Below are positions 56,495 through 64,000 of a DNA stretch of 64,000 bases, one piece after another. Position numbers and translations under genes: made by a program. The notes beneath the pieces are model-generated. The model had not been told where the DNA came from. It ran no database searches and was given only the letters and a program-made list of their open reading frames with translations. The stretch spans positions 124,001 to 188,000 of the forward strand of contig NZ_AQRA01000006.1 in NCBI RefSeq assembly GCF_000626715.1. Direction: 5' to 3'. Positions within the stretch are counted from its first letter, which is position 1. Every line of letters begins with the position of its first letter. This stretch comes from Aquimarina atlantica. GTDB lineage: Bacteria; Bacteroidota; Bacteroidia; Flavobacteriales; Flavobacteriaceae.

Positions 56495-58081
56495 TTAAAA
56501 TTCTGAAGTAAAATGAAACTCGATCGATGGATATTTTTGCTGTGTCATTTGTAAGCTGAAAGAAGAATCAGCCAAAAATACCAGTTGACCCTGTTTATCT
56601 TTTGCCAGAAATTTACTTTTTACACGTTTAAAATCTTTAAACTCATCATTATCCTGATCTTTTGCTTCTACCCAACAGGCCTTAAAGACATTTAGATTTT
56701 CATATGTACATTTTGCCCCATATTCATGTTCTAATCTATATTGAATTACTTCATATTGTAAAGCACCAACTGTTCCTATTACTTTTCTTCCATTCAATTC
56801 TAATGTAAAAAGCTGTGCAACCCCTTCATCCATTAATTGATCTATCCCCTTTGCTAATTGCTTAGATTTCATAGGATCTGCATTGTTGATATATCTAAAA
56901 TGTTCTGGAGAAAAACTAGGGATGCCTTTATAGTGCAACACTTCTCCTTTGGTAAGAGTGTCTCCAATTTTAAAATTCCCGGTATCATGTAATCCAACAA
57001 TGTCACCAGGGTATGATATATCTACAATTTCCTTTTTTTCAGCAAAAAAAGCATTAGGGCTAGAAAATTTAAGTTTTTTATTATGTCTGGTATGCAGATA
57101 CGGAACGTTTCTTTCAAAAGTTCCTGATACAATTTTGATAAAAGCCAGTCTGTCTCTATGTTTGGGGTCCATATTGGCATGGATTTTAAATACAAATCCG
57201 GTAAAATCTTTTTCTTCAGGATGTACCAATCGTACATCACTTTCTTTTGGTTTTGGAGGAGGGGCAATAGAAACAAAACAATCTAATAATTCTCTAACGC
57301 CAAAATTGTTTAATGCTGATCCAAAAAATACAGGTTGTAAATCCCCATTTTGATACTGTTCTTTTTCAAATTTTGGGTATATCCCTTCTACCAATTCTAA
57401 TTCTTCACGTAATGTGTCTGCGGCAGTATCTCCAATAATATCATTAAGATCCATAGACGATAGATCAGATATTTCAATAGTCTCTTCAATATTTTTTCTA
57501 TTATCGCCACTAAAAAGATTAATATTTTTCTCCCAAATATTATAAATCCCTTTAAAATCATACCCCATTCCGATAGGAAAACTTAGCGGTGTAACCGTAA
57601 GACCAAGTTTTTGTTCTATTTCATCCAGAAGTTCAAAAGCATCTTTTCCTTCACGATCCAGTTTGTTAATAAAAACAATCATAGGGATATTTCTCATTCT
57701 ACAAACAGAAACTAATTTTTCGGTTTGTTCCTCAACACCTTTTGCAACATCAATCACAACAATTACACTATCCACAGCAGTTAATGTTCTAAACGTATCC
57801 TCAGCAAAATCTTTATGCCCGGGAGTATCCAGAATATTAATCTTAATGTCTTTATACTCAAAAGCTAATACAGAGGTAGCGACAGATATACCTCTTTGAC
57901 GTTCAATTTCCATAAAATCACTGGTAGCTCCTTTTTTAACTTTGTTTGATTTTACGGCCCCTGCTTCTTGAATAGCACCTCCAAAAAGTAATAATTTTTC
58001 GGTCAATGTAGTCTTACCTGCATCAGGGTGAGAGATGATCCCAAAGGTTCTTCTTCTCCCAATTTCGTCTATAAATTTCAT
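56495..58081 (-). CDS. prfC: Peptide chain release factor 3
   Basis: A 528-residue GTPase of the RF3 group: P-loop SHPDAGKTTLTEKL (~17-30), switch I RQRGISVATSVLAFEYK (66-82), DTPGHKDF (89-96) and NKLDREG (~145). Domain 2 and 3 follow. It frees RF1/RF2 from the ribosome after termination. The arrangement of G motifs and length of 528 exclude EF-G. Transcription runs towards the methyltransferase gene. A -7-like element lies 150 bp upstream. Confidence 0.95.
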   Translation of the reverse strand: MKFIDEIGRRRTFGIISHPDAGKTTLTEKLLLFGGAIQEAGAVKSNKVKKGATSDFMEIERQRGISVATSVLAFEYKDIKINILDTPGHKDFAEDTFRTLTAVDSVIVVIDVAKGVEEQTEKLVSVCRMRNIPMIVFINKLDREGKDAFELLDEIEQKLGLTVTPLSFPIGMGYDFKGIYNIWEKNINLFSGDNRKNIEETIEISDLSSMDLNDIIGDTAADTLREELELVEGIYPKFEKEQYQNGDLQPVFFGSALNNFGVRELLDCFVSIAPPPKPKESDVRLVHPEEKDFTGFVFKIHANMDPKHRDRLAFIKIVSGTFERNVPYLHTRHNKKLKFSSPNAFFAEKKEIVDISYPGDIVGLHDTGNFKIGDTLTKGEVLHYKGIPSFSPEHFRYINNADPMKSKQLAKGIDQLMDEGVAQLFTLELNGRKVIGTVGALQYEVIQYRLEHEYGAKCTYENLNVFKACWVEAKDQDNDEFKDFKRVKSKFLAKDKQGQLVFLADSSFSLQMTQQKYPSIEFHFTSEF

Positions 58082-58231
58082 TTGATTTTGTTTATTATTC
58101 TAAATATTTAGATACATCCATAATAGCATCAAATTTCTTATCAAAATAAGCGTTTAATTGCCTATTCATTTTATAATCCCTATAAGTTTGATGATATATT
58201 TATTATCTGTCCTTATATCTAAATGAGGATG

Positions 58232-58239
58232 CAAATATA
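58232..58239 (-). promoter_or_regulatory. Candidate prfC -7 promoter element
   Basis: On the minus strand TATATTTG followed by GCATCC fits TAnnTTTG. A possible TTG lies upstream but with short spacing (13 bp), so support is incomplete. Confidence 0.4.
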
Positions 58240-58707
58240 ATATTAAAATAGACAATAAAGCTCTTACGATTTCATAGTGTAGGAACATTGAAATGTCTGG
58301 TACGAAAAAATACATTTGAAAATTTATCTATATGTATTTAATCGATAAAAGTTATTTTTTGTCGATTATTTCAAAATTAGCTATAAAGCTAAATGTTAAA
58401 ACAATTAGATTTATATCTAATTTCATAATTATTAAGATGTTATTAGGGGAGATTGATTATGAATTTATACATGCTGCTTCTTTTATTTTGCTTGACGAAC
58501 GGAGATTTTAGCTTTATAGAATTAGATGTATTAAGTATAATTAGAATTAAACAATAGGAGGGGGATCCTTTTTTAAATATATAAATAAACTTTGGCGAGC
58601 ATGTGCATTTCACCGGTTAAAAGTGATTTGCATCGAGAAAACTGGAAAATTAATTTTATTAAATAGTTAAGAAATTTATTTTCTTAGTTTTGTAAAAATG
58701 TTATGGT

Positions 58708-58737
58708 AAAACCGTATTTTTATTACGGTTTTTATTG
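58708..58737 (+). terminator. Terminator-like hairpin upstream of the adhesin gene
   Basis: The arms AAAACCGTA (58708-58716) and TACGGTTTT (58724-58732) pair over 9 bp with a 7-nt loop and continue TTTATT. With no plus-strand gene upstream, it may be an attenuator or the end of a small RNA. Confidence 0.6.
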
Positions 58738-58821
58738 TATGATATTAATTATGTTTTATAAATAATTTGTAAAAATTCTATAAAATGAATTTTTGTAAAT
58801 GACATTATAAATGTTCGTCAT

Positions 58822-61800
58822 ATGAAAAAAATTACTTTGGGGGGAAATTCTGGATCAACGTCCAGAATTAAAGTATTTGTATTATTTCTTTTTTTTAGTA
58901 CTTCGTTTATCGGAGTTAAAGCACAATGTCTTGGTAATTCTCAAACTTTTGATTGGAGTCTTTTGACTCCTAATCCCTGGGATGAAACAACAGTTCTAAG
59001 TTCTACCTATACGACTTCGGTGTGTTCTGCTCCTGCAACTTTAACATTAACATTACAAGATCCTGATAATGTTTTAAGTAATAGTGGAACAGAAATCGAT
59101 AATAAACGATATAAAATGGCTATGAGAGATGTAGCTGTAGGTGATCAAATAAGCCTTACTATAGATTTTTCTACGCCCGTTATGCTCAATGATTTTAAAG
59201 TAGACGATATTGATAATAATGTAACTTTTGATGATGATGTTACTTTTACTGCCTCTGTTGGAGGAGTAAATGTTCCTTTAGTACTTACTGCGGCTGGAGA
59301 TACCCCTAGTTTTACAATTATTGGGCAAACGGCAGATGGGCAATCAGATAATCCGTCGAGTACCAATGACAACGGATCTGTATTGGTCAACTCTAATGGA
59401 AATGTAATTGACAAATTAATAATTTCTTATGCTGCAGGAGTAGCAAGAAGTGGTCTTGACCAAACAATATGGTTATCAGAAGATTATAGTATTTGCTGTC
59501 CTGTGATTGATCAATGTGATTCTACAATTTCTGGAAACATTGATACAGATGGAGATTCTGTTTCAGATATATGTGATAATGATGATGATAACGACGGTAT
59601 TTTAGATACAGAAGAAGGAATATGTACCCCTGTACAATCTGGAAATTGGAATGGTACCAGTTTTAACAATACAACAACCATAGCTCCAGATTTAATTATA
59701 AGAGCTACTACAAATACAACTACAGGGTTTTCTAATGGAAATTTTAATCCTGGGGGAACAGGTTTCTGGTCAGAAAATTTAGCAGGAAATGTTTCATTAC
59801 AAAATGATTATAATTGGAACTCGACATTAACTATTAGTTTTGAAGATGCTTTAGGGAATCCTGTAATTGTGGATAATCCGATAATACATTTAGATCGCAT
59901 AGGGTCATTTAGTGGGCCAACTCAAAATTCGGCAGATATTACCTTGCTGGGAGGATTAACCTGGAGTAAACTAGGCGGAACAAAAGATTTTCATACAACA
60001 TCTACAACTGCAAGAGATGGAGGAGCAAATTCTGCCTATTTAGGTATTTATACAAGAGAAAGTAGTATGAATGATGCCGATGGAACTGCATCTGGTTCTT
60101 TACAGATACAGGGAGCAATTTCTTCTTTTACACTCCAATTTGTTCAGGTAGGAGGAAGCGGAATAGGATATGACCGTCTAGAATTAATAGTATTTACCTG
60201 TAAAAGTACCGATACAGATAATGATGGAACTCCGGATTATCACGACTTAGATAGTGACGGAGATAATTGTAATGATGTTATTGAAGCTGGATTTACAGAT
60301 AATGATGATAATGGCCTTTTGGGAAATGGTATTTTTGGAGCTGGACTTACCGTCGATGGGAATGGTTTAGTTACCTCGGGTAGTGATGGCTATACCGGGA
60401 CTAATAGTAATGTTATCACTCCCGGAGTTGCTCCAACTATTACTACCCAGCCGTCTAATGTTACCATATGTGAAGGAACAGATACTACATTTACGATATC
60501 CACTTCTAATGCAGATACATATCAATGGCAATTATTTAATGGTAGTTCCTGGGATGATTTAACAGATAGCGGTATTCATAGTGCAACAACTACAAATACA
60601 TTAACAATAACAAATGCTTCAGCATCTGATGATGGAAATCGATATCGAGTAATTGTTTCCAGTTCTACATATGCATGTGATTTTAAAATTTCAGAAGAAA
60701 GAATACTTACTGTTAATGCTGCACCGACTATTAGTATCACAAGTGCTCCAATTTGCTCAGCTGATTCAACAACTTATTCCTTAGAGGTAACGGTAAGCTC
60801 GGGTACAGTGACCAGTACTTCTGGAACGGTAAGCAATATTTCTGGTAATATATGGAGTGTTGAAGGGATAACACCAGGAGTAAACATTAATATTACAGCA
60901 ACTGCAGTTAATGGTTGTAAACGAATACTTCCTGTTACTATACCTTTATCATGCCTTATAGCAAATAATGATACAGTAACTATTGATGGTGATACAGGAG
61001 GTAATTCTATCAATGTTGTTAACGATAATGATATTTTAGATGGAAACGGGGTTACACTAGGAGTCGATGTTATGGTAACCACAGTCACAGACCCCAACCC
61101 GGGAGATGGTGTTAGCTTCGACCCAAGTACAGGCGAAGTTACAGTTTTACCAAATACTCCACCAGGAGATTATACTATTACCTATACCCTGTGTAGTATA
61201 GCGATCCCATTAGCTTGTGATGATGCGGTGATTACAATAACAGTAGTTCCTGCTCCAAATGGTACTGTAACTGGTCATTTGTATAGTGACTTAAATGATA
61301 ATAGCACACAGGATATTGGCGAACCGGACTTAGAAGGGGTAGATGTTAATATTATTGATATTAATGGGGTAGAACAAATTGTAACTACCGATCTAAATGG
61401 AGACTTCACGGCAAATGTTCCTGTAGGAGCAACCGTAGTTGATATCGATAATACAACACTTCCGTTAGGAAGCTTACAAACCGAAGGAACTGACCCAACA
61501 ACAGTAAATGTAATAGGAACCGGAATAACAGTAGAAGAAAATAATGGATTTGTGATAATTGCTGATGTTGATGATGAAATCGTCGTGTATACCGGGATCT
61601 CTCCCAATGGAGATGGCGTTAATGATCAGTTTAGGATAGTAGGATTAGATAATTTCCCAAATAACACATTACAGATATTCAACCGTTGGGGAGTTAAGAT
61701 ATTTGAAGAGAACGGATATGAACAATCTGGAGCTAGATTTTTTGAAGGAATTAGTGAAGGAAGAGCTACAATGGGTAAGAATAAAGAATTACCAGTAGGG

Positions 61801-61881
61801 ACTTATTTTTATGTTTTAGAATATGAAAACGCTAGTGGAATCAACATGTCCAAAGCTGGTTACTTGTATATAAATAGATAA
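58822..61881 (+). CDS. T9SS-secreted surface protein with gliding motility-associated C-terminal domain
   Basis: A 1019-residue protein. A long N-region then a signal helix (~17-34, ending VKAQ). Thrombospondin-type-3-like calcium repeats appear at ~240-262 (DTDGDSVSDICDNDDDNDG) and again at ~470-490. An Ig-like module follows (~540-640), then an SdrD-like B domain (GHLYSDLNDNSTQDIGEPDL, ~816-835) and the type B sorting domain from ~923 (ISPNGDGVNDQF, IFNRWGVKIFEENGY, LPVGTYFY). It is therefore T9SS cargo anchored at the surface, probably an adhesin. The porP/sprF gene starts 52 bp downstream. Confidence 0.88.
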   Translation: MKKITLGGNSGSTSRIKVFVLFLFFSTSFIGVKAQCLGNSQTFDWSLLTPNPWDETTVLSSTYTTSVCSAPATLTLTLQDPDNVLSNSGTEIDNKRYKMAMRDVAVGDQISLTIDFSTPVMLNDFKVDDIDNNVTFDDDVTFTASVGGVNVPLVLTAAGDTPSFTIIGQTADGQSDNPSSTNDNGSVLVNSNGNVIDKLIISYAAGVARSGLDQTIWLSEDYSICCPVIDQCDSTISGNIDTDGDSVSDICDNDDDNDGILDTEEGICTPVQSGNWNGTSFNNTTTIAPDLIIRATTNTTTGFSNGNFNPGGTGFWSENLAGNVSLQNDYNWNSTLTISFEDALGNPVIVDNPIIHLDRIGSFSGPTQNSADITLLGGLTWSKLGGTKDFHTTSTTARDGGANSAYLGIYTRESSMNDADGTASGSLQIQGAISSFTLQFVQVGGSGIGYDRLELIVFTCKSTDTDNDGTPDYHDLDSDGDNCNDVIEAGFTDNDDNGLLGNGIFGAGLTVDGNGLVTSGSDGYTGTNSNVITPGVAPTITTQPSNVTICEGTDTTFTISTSNADTYQWQLFNGSSWDDLTDSGIHSATTTNTLTITNASASDDGNRYRVIVSSSTYACDFKISEERILTVNAAPTISITSAPICSADSTTYSLEVTVSSGTVTSTSGTVSNISGNIWSVEGITPGVNINITATAVNGCKRILPVTIPLSCLIANNDTVTIDGDTGGNSINVVNDNDILDGNGVTLGVDVMVTTVTDPNPGDGVSFDPSTGEVTVLPNTPPGDYTITYTLCSIAIPLACDDAVITITVVPAPNGTVTGHLYSDLNDNSTQDIGEPDLEGVDVNIIDINGVEQIVTTDLNGDFTANVPVGATVVDIDNTTLPLGSLQTEGTDPTTVNVIGTGITVEENNGFVIIADVDDEIVVYTGISPNGDGVNDQFRIVGLDNFPNNTLQIFNRWGVKIFEENGYEQSGARFFEGISEGRATMGKNKELPVGTYFYVLEYENASGINMSKAGYLYINR

Positions 61882-61933
61882 ATGTATCTGGAATATCATA
61901 TATTTGTTATTCCCTAAATCGAATTAAATACTT

Positions 61934-62890
61934 ATGAATACATCGTCAATAATGTTTATGCTTGTAGTTTTAGGTTTTGCTACAACTTCTATTTGCGCAC
62001 AACAAGATGCTCAATATACCCAATACATGTACAATACGATAAGTGTTAATCCTGCCTATGCTGGTAGTCGTGGAGTATTAAGTATTATGGGGCTGCATCG
62101 TAGTCAATGGGTTGGCTTAGATGGTGCGCCTCGTACTCAAACACTTACTGTAAATACTCCAATAGGAGGTAATGAACGCCTGGGTTTAGGTATATCTATT
62201 GTTAATGATGAGATAGGTCCTACCGATGAAACATATTTTGATATTGATTTTTCTTATTCTATTCCTACTTCGGATGTTGGAAAGTTAAGTTTCGGATTAA
62301 AAGCAGGTGGTCATTTGTTAAACGTAGATTTTCAAAAACTATCTCAGTTTAATAGTAATGATGCTTTGTTTGAAAACAATATTGATAATAAGTTTAGCCC
62401 TAATGTTGGGGTTGGAGTCTATTATCATACAGACCGTTTTTATGTGGGATTAAGTGCTCCTAATCTGTTAGAAACAGATCATTTTGATGAAAGCACGACA
62501 ACTAGTAATAGTACAGCAGTGAGTTTTTTGGCAGAAGAACGTATCAACTATTATTTAATAGCAGGACATGTTTTTGATTTGACCGATGATATAAAATTTA
62601 AACCTGCTGTTTTAAGTAAACTAGTATTTGGAGCACCATTACAAGTAGACGTTTCTGCAAACTTTTTGTTATATAACCGCTTAACCTTAGGAGCAGCATA
62701 TCGTTGGAGTGCAGCTGTAAGTGGTATGGTAGGCTTTCAGATATCAGACTCGATGATGATCGGATTTGCTTATGATCGAGAAACAACAGAATTAGGACAA
62801 TCACAATTTAATGATGGAAGTTATGAAGTGATGCTACGATTCGAACTTTTCAAAAAATATAATAGAATGCTAACACCGCGCTTCTTTTAA
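61934..62890 (+). CDS. PorP/SprF family type IX secretion-associated membrane protein
   Basis: A 318-residue member with signal peptide ending near CAQQD, the hallmark NPAYAGSRG (~37-45), LHRSQWVGLDGAPRTQTL and a barrel-like strand pattern ending in MLTPRFF. It is the second PorP/SprF gene here and, as at the left end, directly follows T9SS cargo. Compared with the first, its hallmark is canonical. The following gene starts 29 bp downstream, so a three-gene cassette is likely. Confidence 0.9.
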   Translation: MNTSSIMFMLVVLGFATTSICAQQDAQYTQYMYNTISVNPAYAGSRGVLSIMGLHRSQWVGLDGAPRTQTLTVNTPIGGNERLGLGISIVNDEIGPTDETYFDIDFSYSIPTSDVGKLSFGLKAGGHLLNVDFQKLSQFNSNDALFENNIDNKFSPNVGVGVYYHTDRFYVGLSAPNLLETDHFDESTTTSNSTAVSFLAEERINYYLIAGHVFDLTDDIKFKPAVLSKLVFGAPLQVDVSANFLLYNRLTLGAAYRWSAAVSGMVGFQISDSMMIGFAYDRETTELGQSQFNDGSYEVMLRFELFKKYNRMLTPRFF

Positions 62891-62919
62891 TTAAGATTTT
62901 AAAATGTAATAGTAAAAAA

Positions 62920-64000
62920 ATGGGGAAATATTTACTTAAGTCATTGTTGATTTTTATGCTGTTGTTTTTCGGAAACAACACTCTTTTATCTCAAGAAAAA
63001 AAACTCAAAAAAGCCAAAGAACAGTACGATAAGTACCAATATATTGATGCACAAGAAACGTATCTTAAAGTAGCTAGAAAAGGATATAAGAGCGCAGATC
63101 TTTTTATGAATCTGGGCGATAGTTATTATTTTAATAGCCAATTTGAAGAGGCACTAAAATGGTATGAGGAATTAGTAAACTCTTATCCCGACCAGATCCA
63201 GCCAGAATATTATTTTAGATACGCTCAAACACTAAAAACTGTAGAAAGATACCAGGATTCTGATATATACATGAAAAAATTTGCAGCCGCTAATGGAAAT
63301 GATCTACGTGCAAAATTATTTTTAGATGGCTCTGATTATCTAAAACGGATTGATTTTCAATCCGGTAGATTTGAAATAGAAAATGCATCAGTAAACTCTT
63401 CTTTTGTTGAGTTTGGAACTGCTTTTTATGGAAAAAATATAGTTTTTAGCTCTTCTAGAGATACACTTACATTTAAAAAAACTATTCACCAATGGAATGG
63501 AGAGGCTTTCTTAAATCTTTTTGAAGCAAAATATGATTCTGTAAATAATAATTTTTCAAAAATTAAAAGGTTTGATCGAAAAATAAACTCCAAATTTCAT
63601 GAATCAACACCTGTTTTTACAAAGGATACACGAACTATTTACTTTACAAGAAATAATTTTGAAGAAGGTAAACTAGGCCGTGATCAAAAGGGAACAAATA
63701 AGTTAAAAATATATCGCTCCTATAAAAATCCAGAGGGAGGATGGACAACACCGCAAAATTTACCATTTAATAGTGACGAGTATTCTGTTGCACATCCTAC
63801 ATTAAGTAGTGATGAGAAAACATTGTATTTTTCGTCAGATATGCCAGGAGGAAAAGGAAGTTCTGATTTGTATGAAGTGGCTATTAATAGTGATGGTAGT
63901 TTTGGAGAACCAAAAAATTTGGGAGATAGAATTAATACAGAAGGAAAAGAAACCTTCCCATTTATAGGAGCAGATGGTGAGCTATATTTTTCGTCTGATG
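62920..64000 (+). CDS. TPR/PD40 protein of the OmpA family, 3' partial
   Basis: The frame is open to the window edge; 360 residues are visible. A signal peptide (MGKYLLKSLLIFMLLFFGNN, then TLLSQ) precedes TPR-like helices (~28-125; MNLGDSYYFNSQFEEALKWYE) and the start of WD40-like PD40 strands (SSRDT, STPVFTKDTRTIYFTR, HPTLSSDEKTLYFSSD). This order matches T9SS-associated OmpA-family proteins (PorE-like), whose C-terminal OmpA domain would bind peptidoglycan; that part lies beyond the window. It completes the adhesin-PorP-OmpA cassette. Confidence 0.85.
   Translation, partial: MGKYLLKSLLIFMLLFFGNNTLLSQEKKLKKAKEQYDKYQYIDAQETYLKVARKGYKSADLFMNLGDSYYFNSQFEEALKWYEELVNSYPDQIQPEYYFRYAQTLKTVERYQDSDIYMKKFAAANGNDLRAKLFLDGSDYLKRIDFQSGRFEIENASVNSSFVEFGTAFYGKNIVFSSSRDTLTFKKTIHQWNGEAFLNLFEAKYDSVNNNFSKIKRFDRKINSKFHESTPVFTKDTRTIYFTRNNFEEGKLGRDQKGTNKLKIYRSYKNPEGGWTTPQNLPFNSDEYSVAHPTLSSDEKTLYFSSDMPGGKGSSDLYEVAINSDGSFGEPKNLGDRINTEGKETFPFIGADGELYFSSD

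Larger units (their letters stand above)
58082..58821. other. Non-coding region between divergent prfC and adhesin gene
   Basis: 740 bases, strongly AT-rich. Contents: the candidate prfC promoter (58232-58239, minus), a 32-codon ATG frame (58460-58558) that I do not accept as a gene, and a terminator-like hairpin (58708-58737) in the presumed leader of the adhesin gene. Confidence 0.6.

Noticed and set aside
58460-58558. 32-codon ATG frame with a hydrophobic start upstream of the adhesin
   Set aside because: Too short, composed mostly of AT-driven codons, no promoter or partner; more likely chance in an AT-rich spacer.

Overview
The window is AT-rich DNA from a member of the Bacteroidota, almost certainly family Flavobacteriaceae; a marine, gliding genus such as Aquimarina is my guess. 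The grounds are: type IX secretion system (T9SS) cargo ending in gliding motility-associated C-terminal domains, paired with PorP/SprF proteins; promoters of the Bacteroidota type (TTTG, 18 bp, TAnnTTTG) with few Shine-Dalgarno sequences; tRNA genes without an encoded CCA; and the order rpsU, xer, hpf, tRNAs, tuf, tRNA-Trp, secE, nusG, rplKAJL, rpoBC. No rRNA, insertion sequence, prophage or CRISPR array was seen.

Layout. 1-3.6 kb: the end of a large surface protein built from FG-GAP and HYR modules, followed by porP/sprF. 3.6-7.9 kb (minus strand): a run of a DUF1343/NamZ-type cell-wall lipoprotein, a TPR histidine kinase and its NarL-type response regulator. 7.9-21.2 kb: housekeeping and accessory genes, namely a LolC/E-FtsX-type permease, cystathionine beta-synthase, an AraC regulator, a membrane-anchored peroxiredoxin-like protein, DUF2851, PspC, a TrkA-N potassium channel, an AgcS symporter, a helix-hairpin-helix protein, an acyl-CoA dehydrogenase, and a lipoprotein alpha-amylase that resembles the archaeal GH13_7 enzymes. 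21.2-37 kb: the translation/transcription super-operon region with five tRNAs, ending in rpoC and a DUF3467 gene.

37.5-56.4 kb: a surface polysaccharide locus on one strand. It holds diacetamido-uronic acid genes (WlbA- and WlbB/WbpD-like), a Wzx flippase, glycosyltransferases, an FkbM methyltransferase, a polytopic GT39-like protein, an asparagine-synthase-like protein overlapping an ATP-grasp protein, a FemAB-like protein, a DUF354 protein overlapping a NodB-like deacetylase, an unusual initiating sugar transferase without its membrane anchor, a Wzc-type tyrosine kinase and a methyltransferase. The core from 41.3 to 51.2 kb is tightly packed, with several stop/start overlaps, and probably makes one transcript. 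The amide-forming enzymes suggest a glycan decorated with amino acids or amides.

56.5-64 kb: prfC on the minus strand, then a second T9SS cassette (adhesin, PorP/SprF, and the start of a TPR/PD40 protein of the OmpA type) that mirrors the one at the left end.

The points I would look at first are the asparagine-synthase-like/ATP-grasp/FemAB group, the anchorless sugar transferase with a methyltransferase-like N-terminus, the archaeal-type amylase behind two operators 20 bp apart, and the terminator hairpin embedded in the first codons of the helix-hairpin-helix gene.
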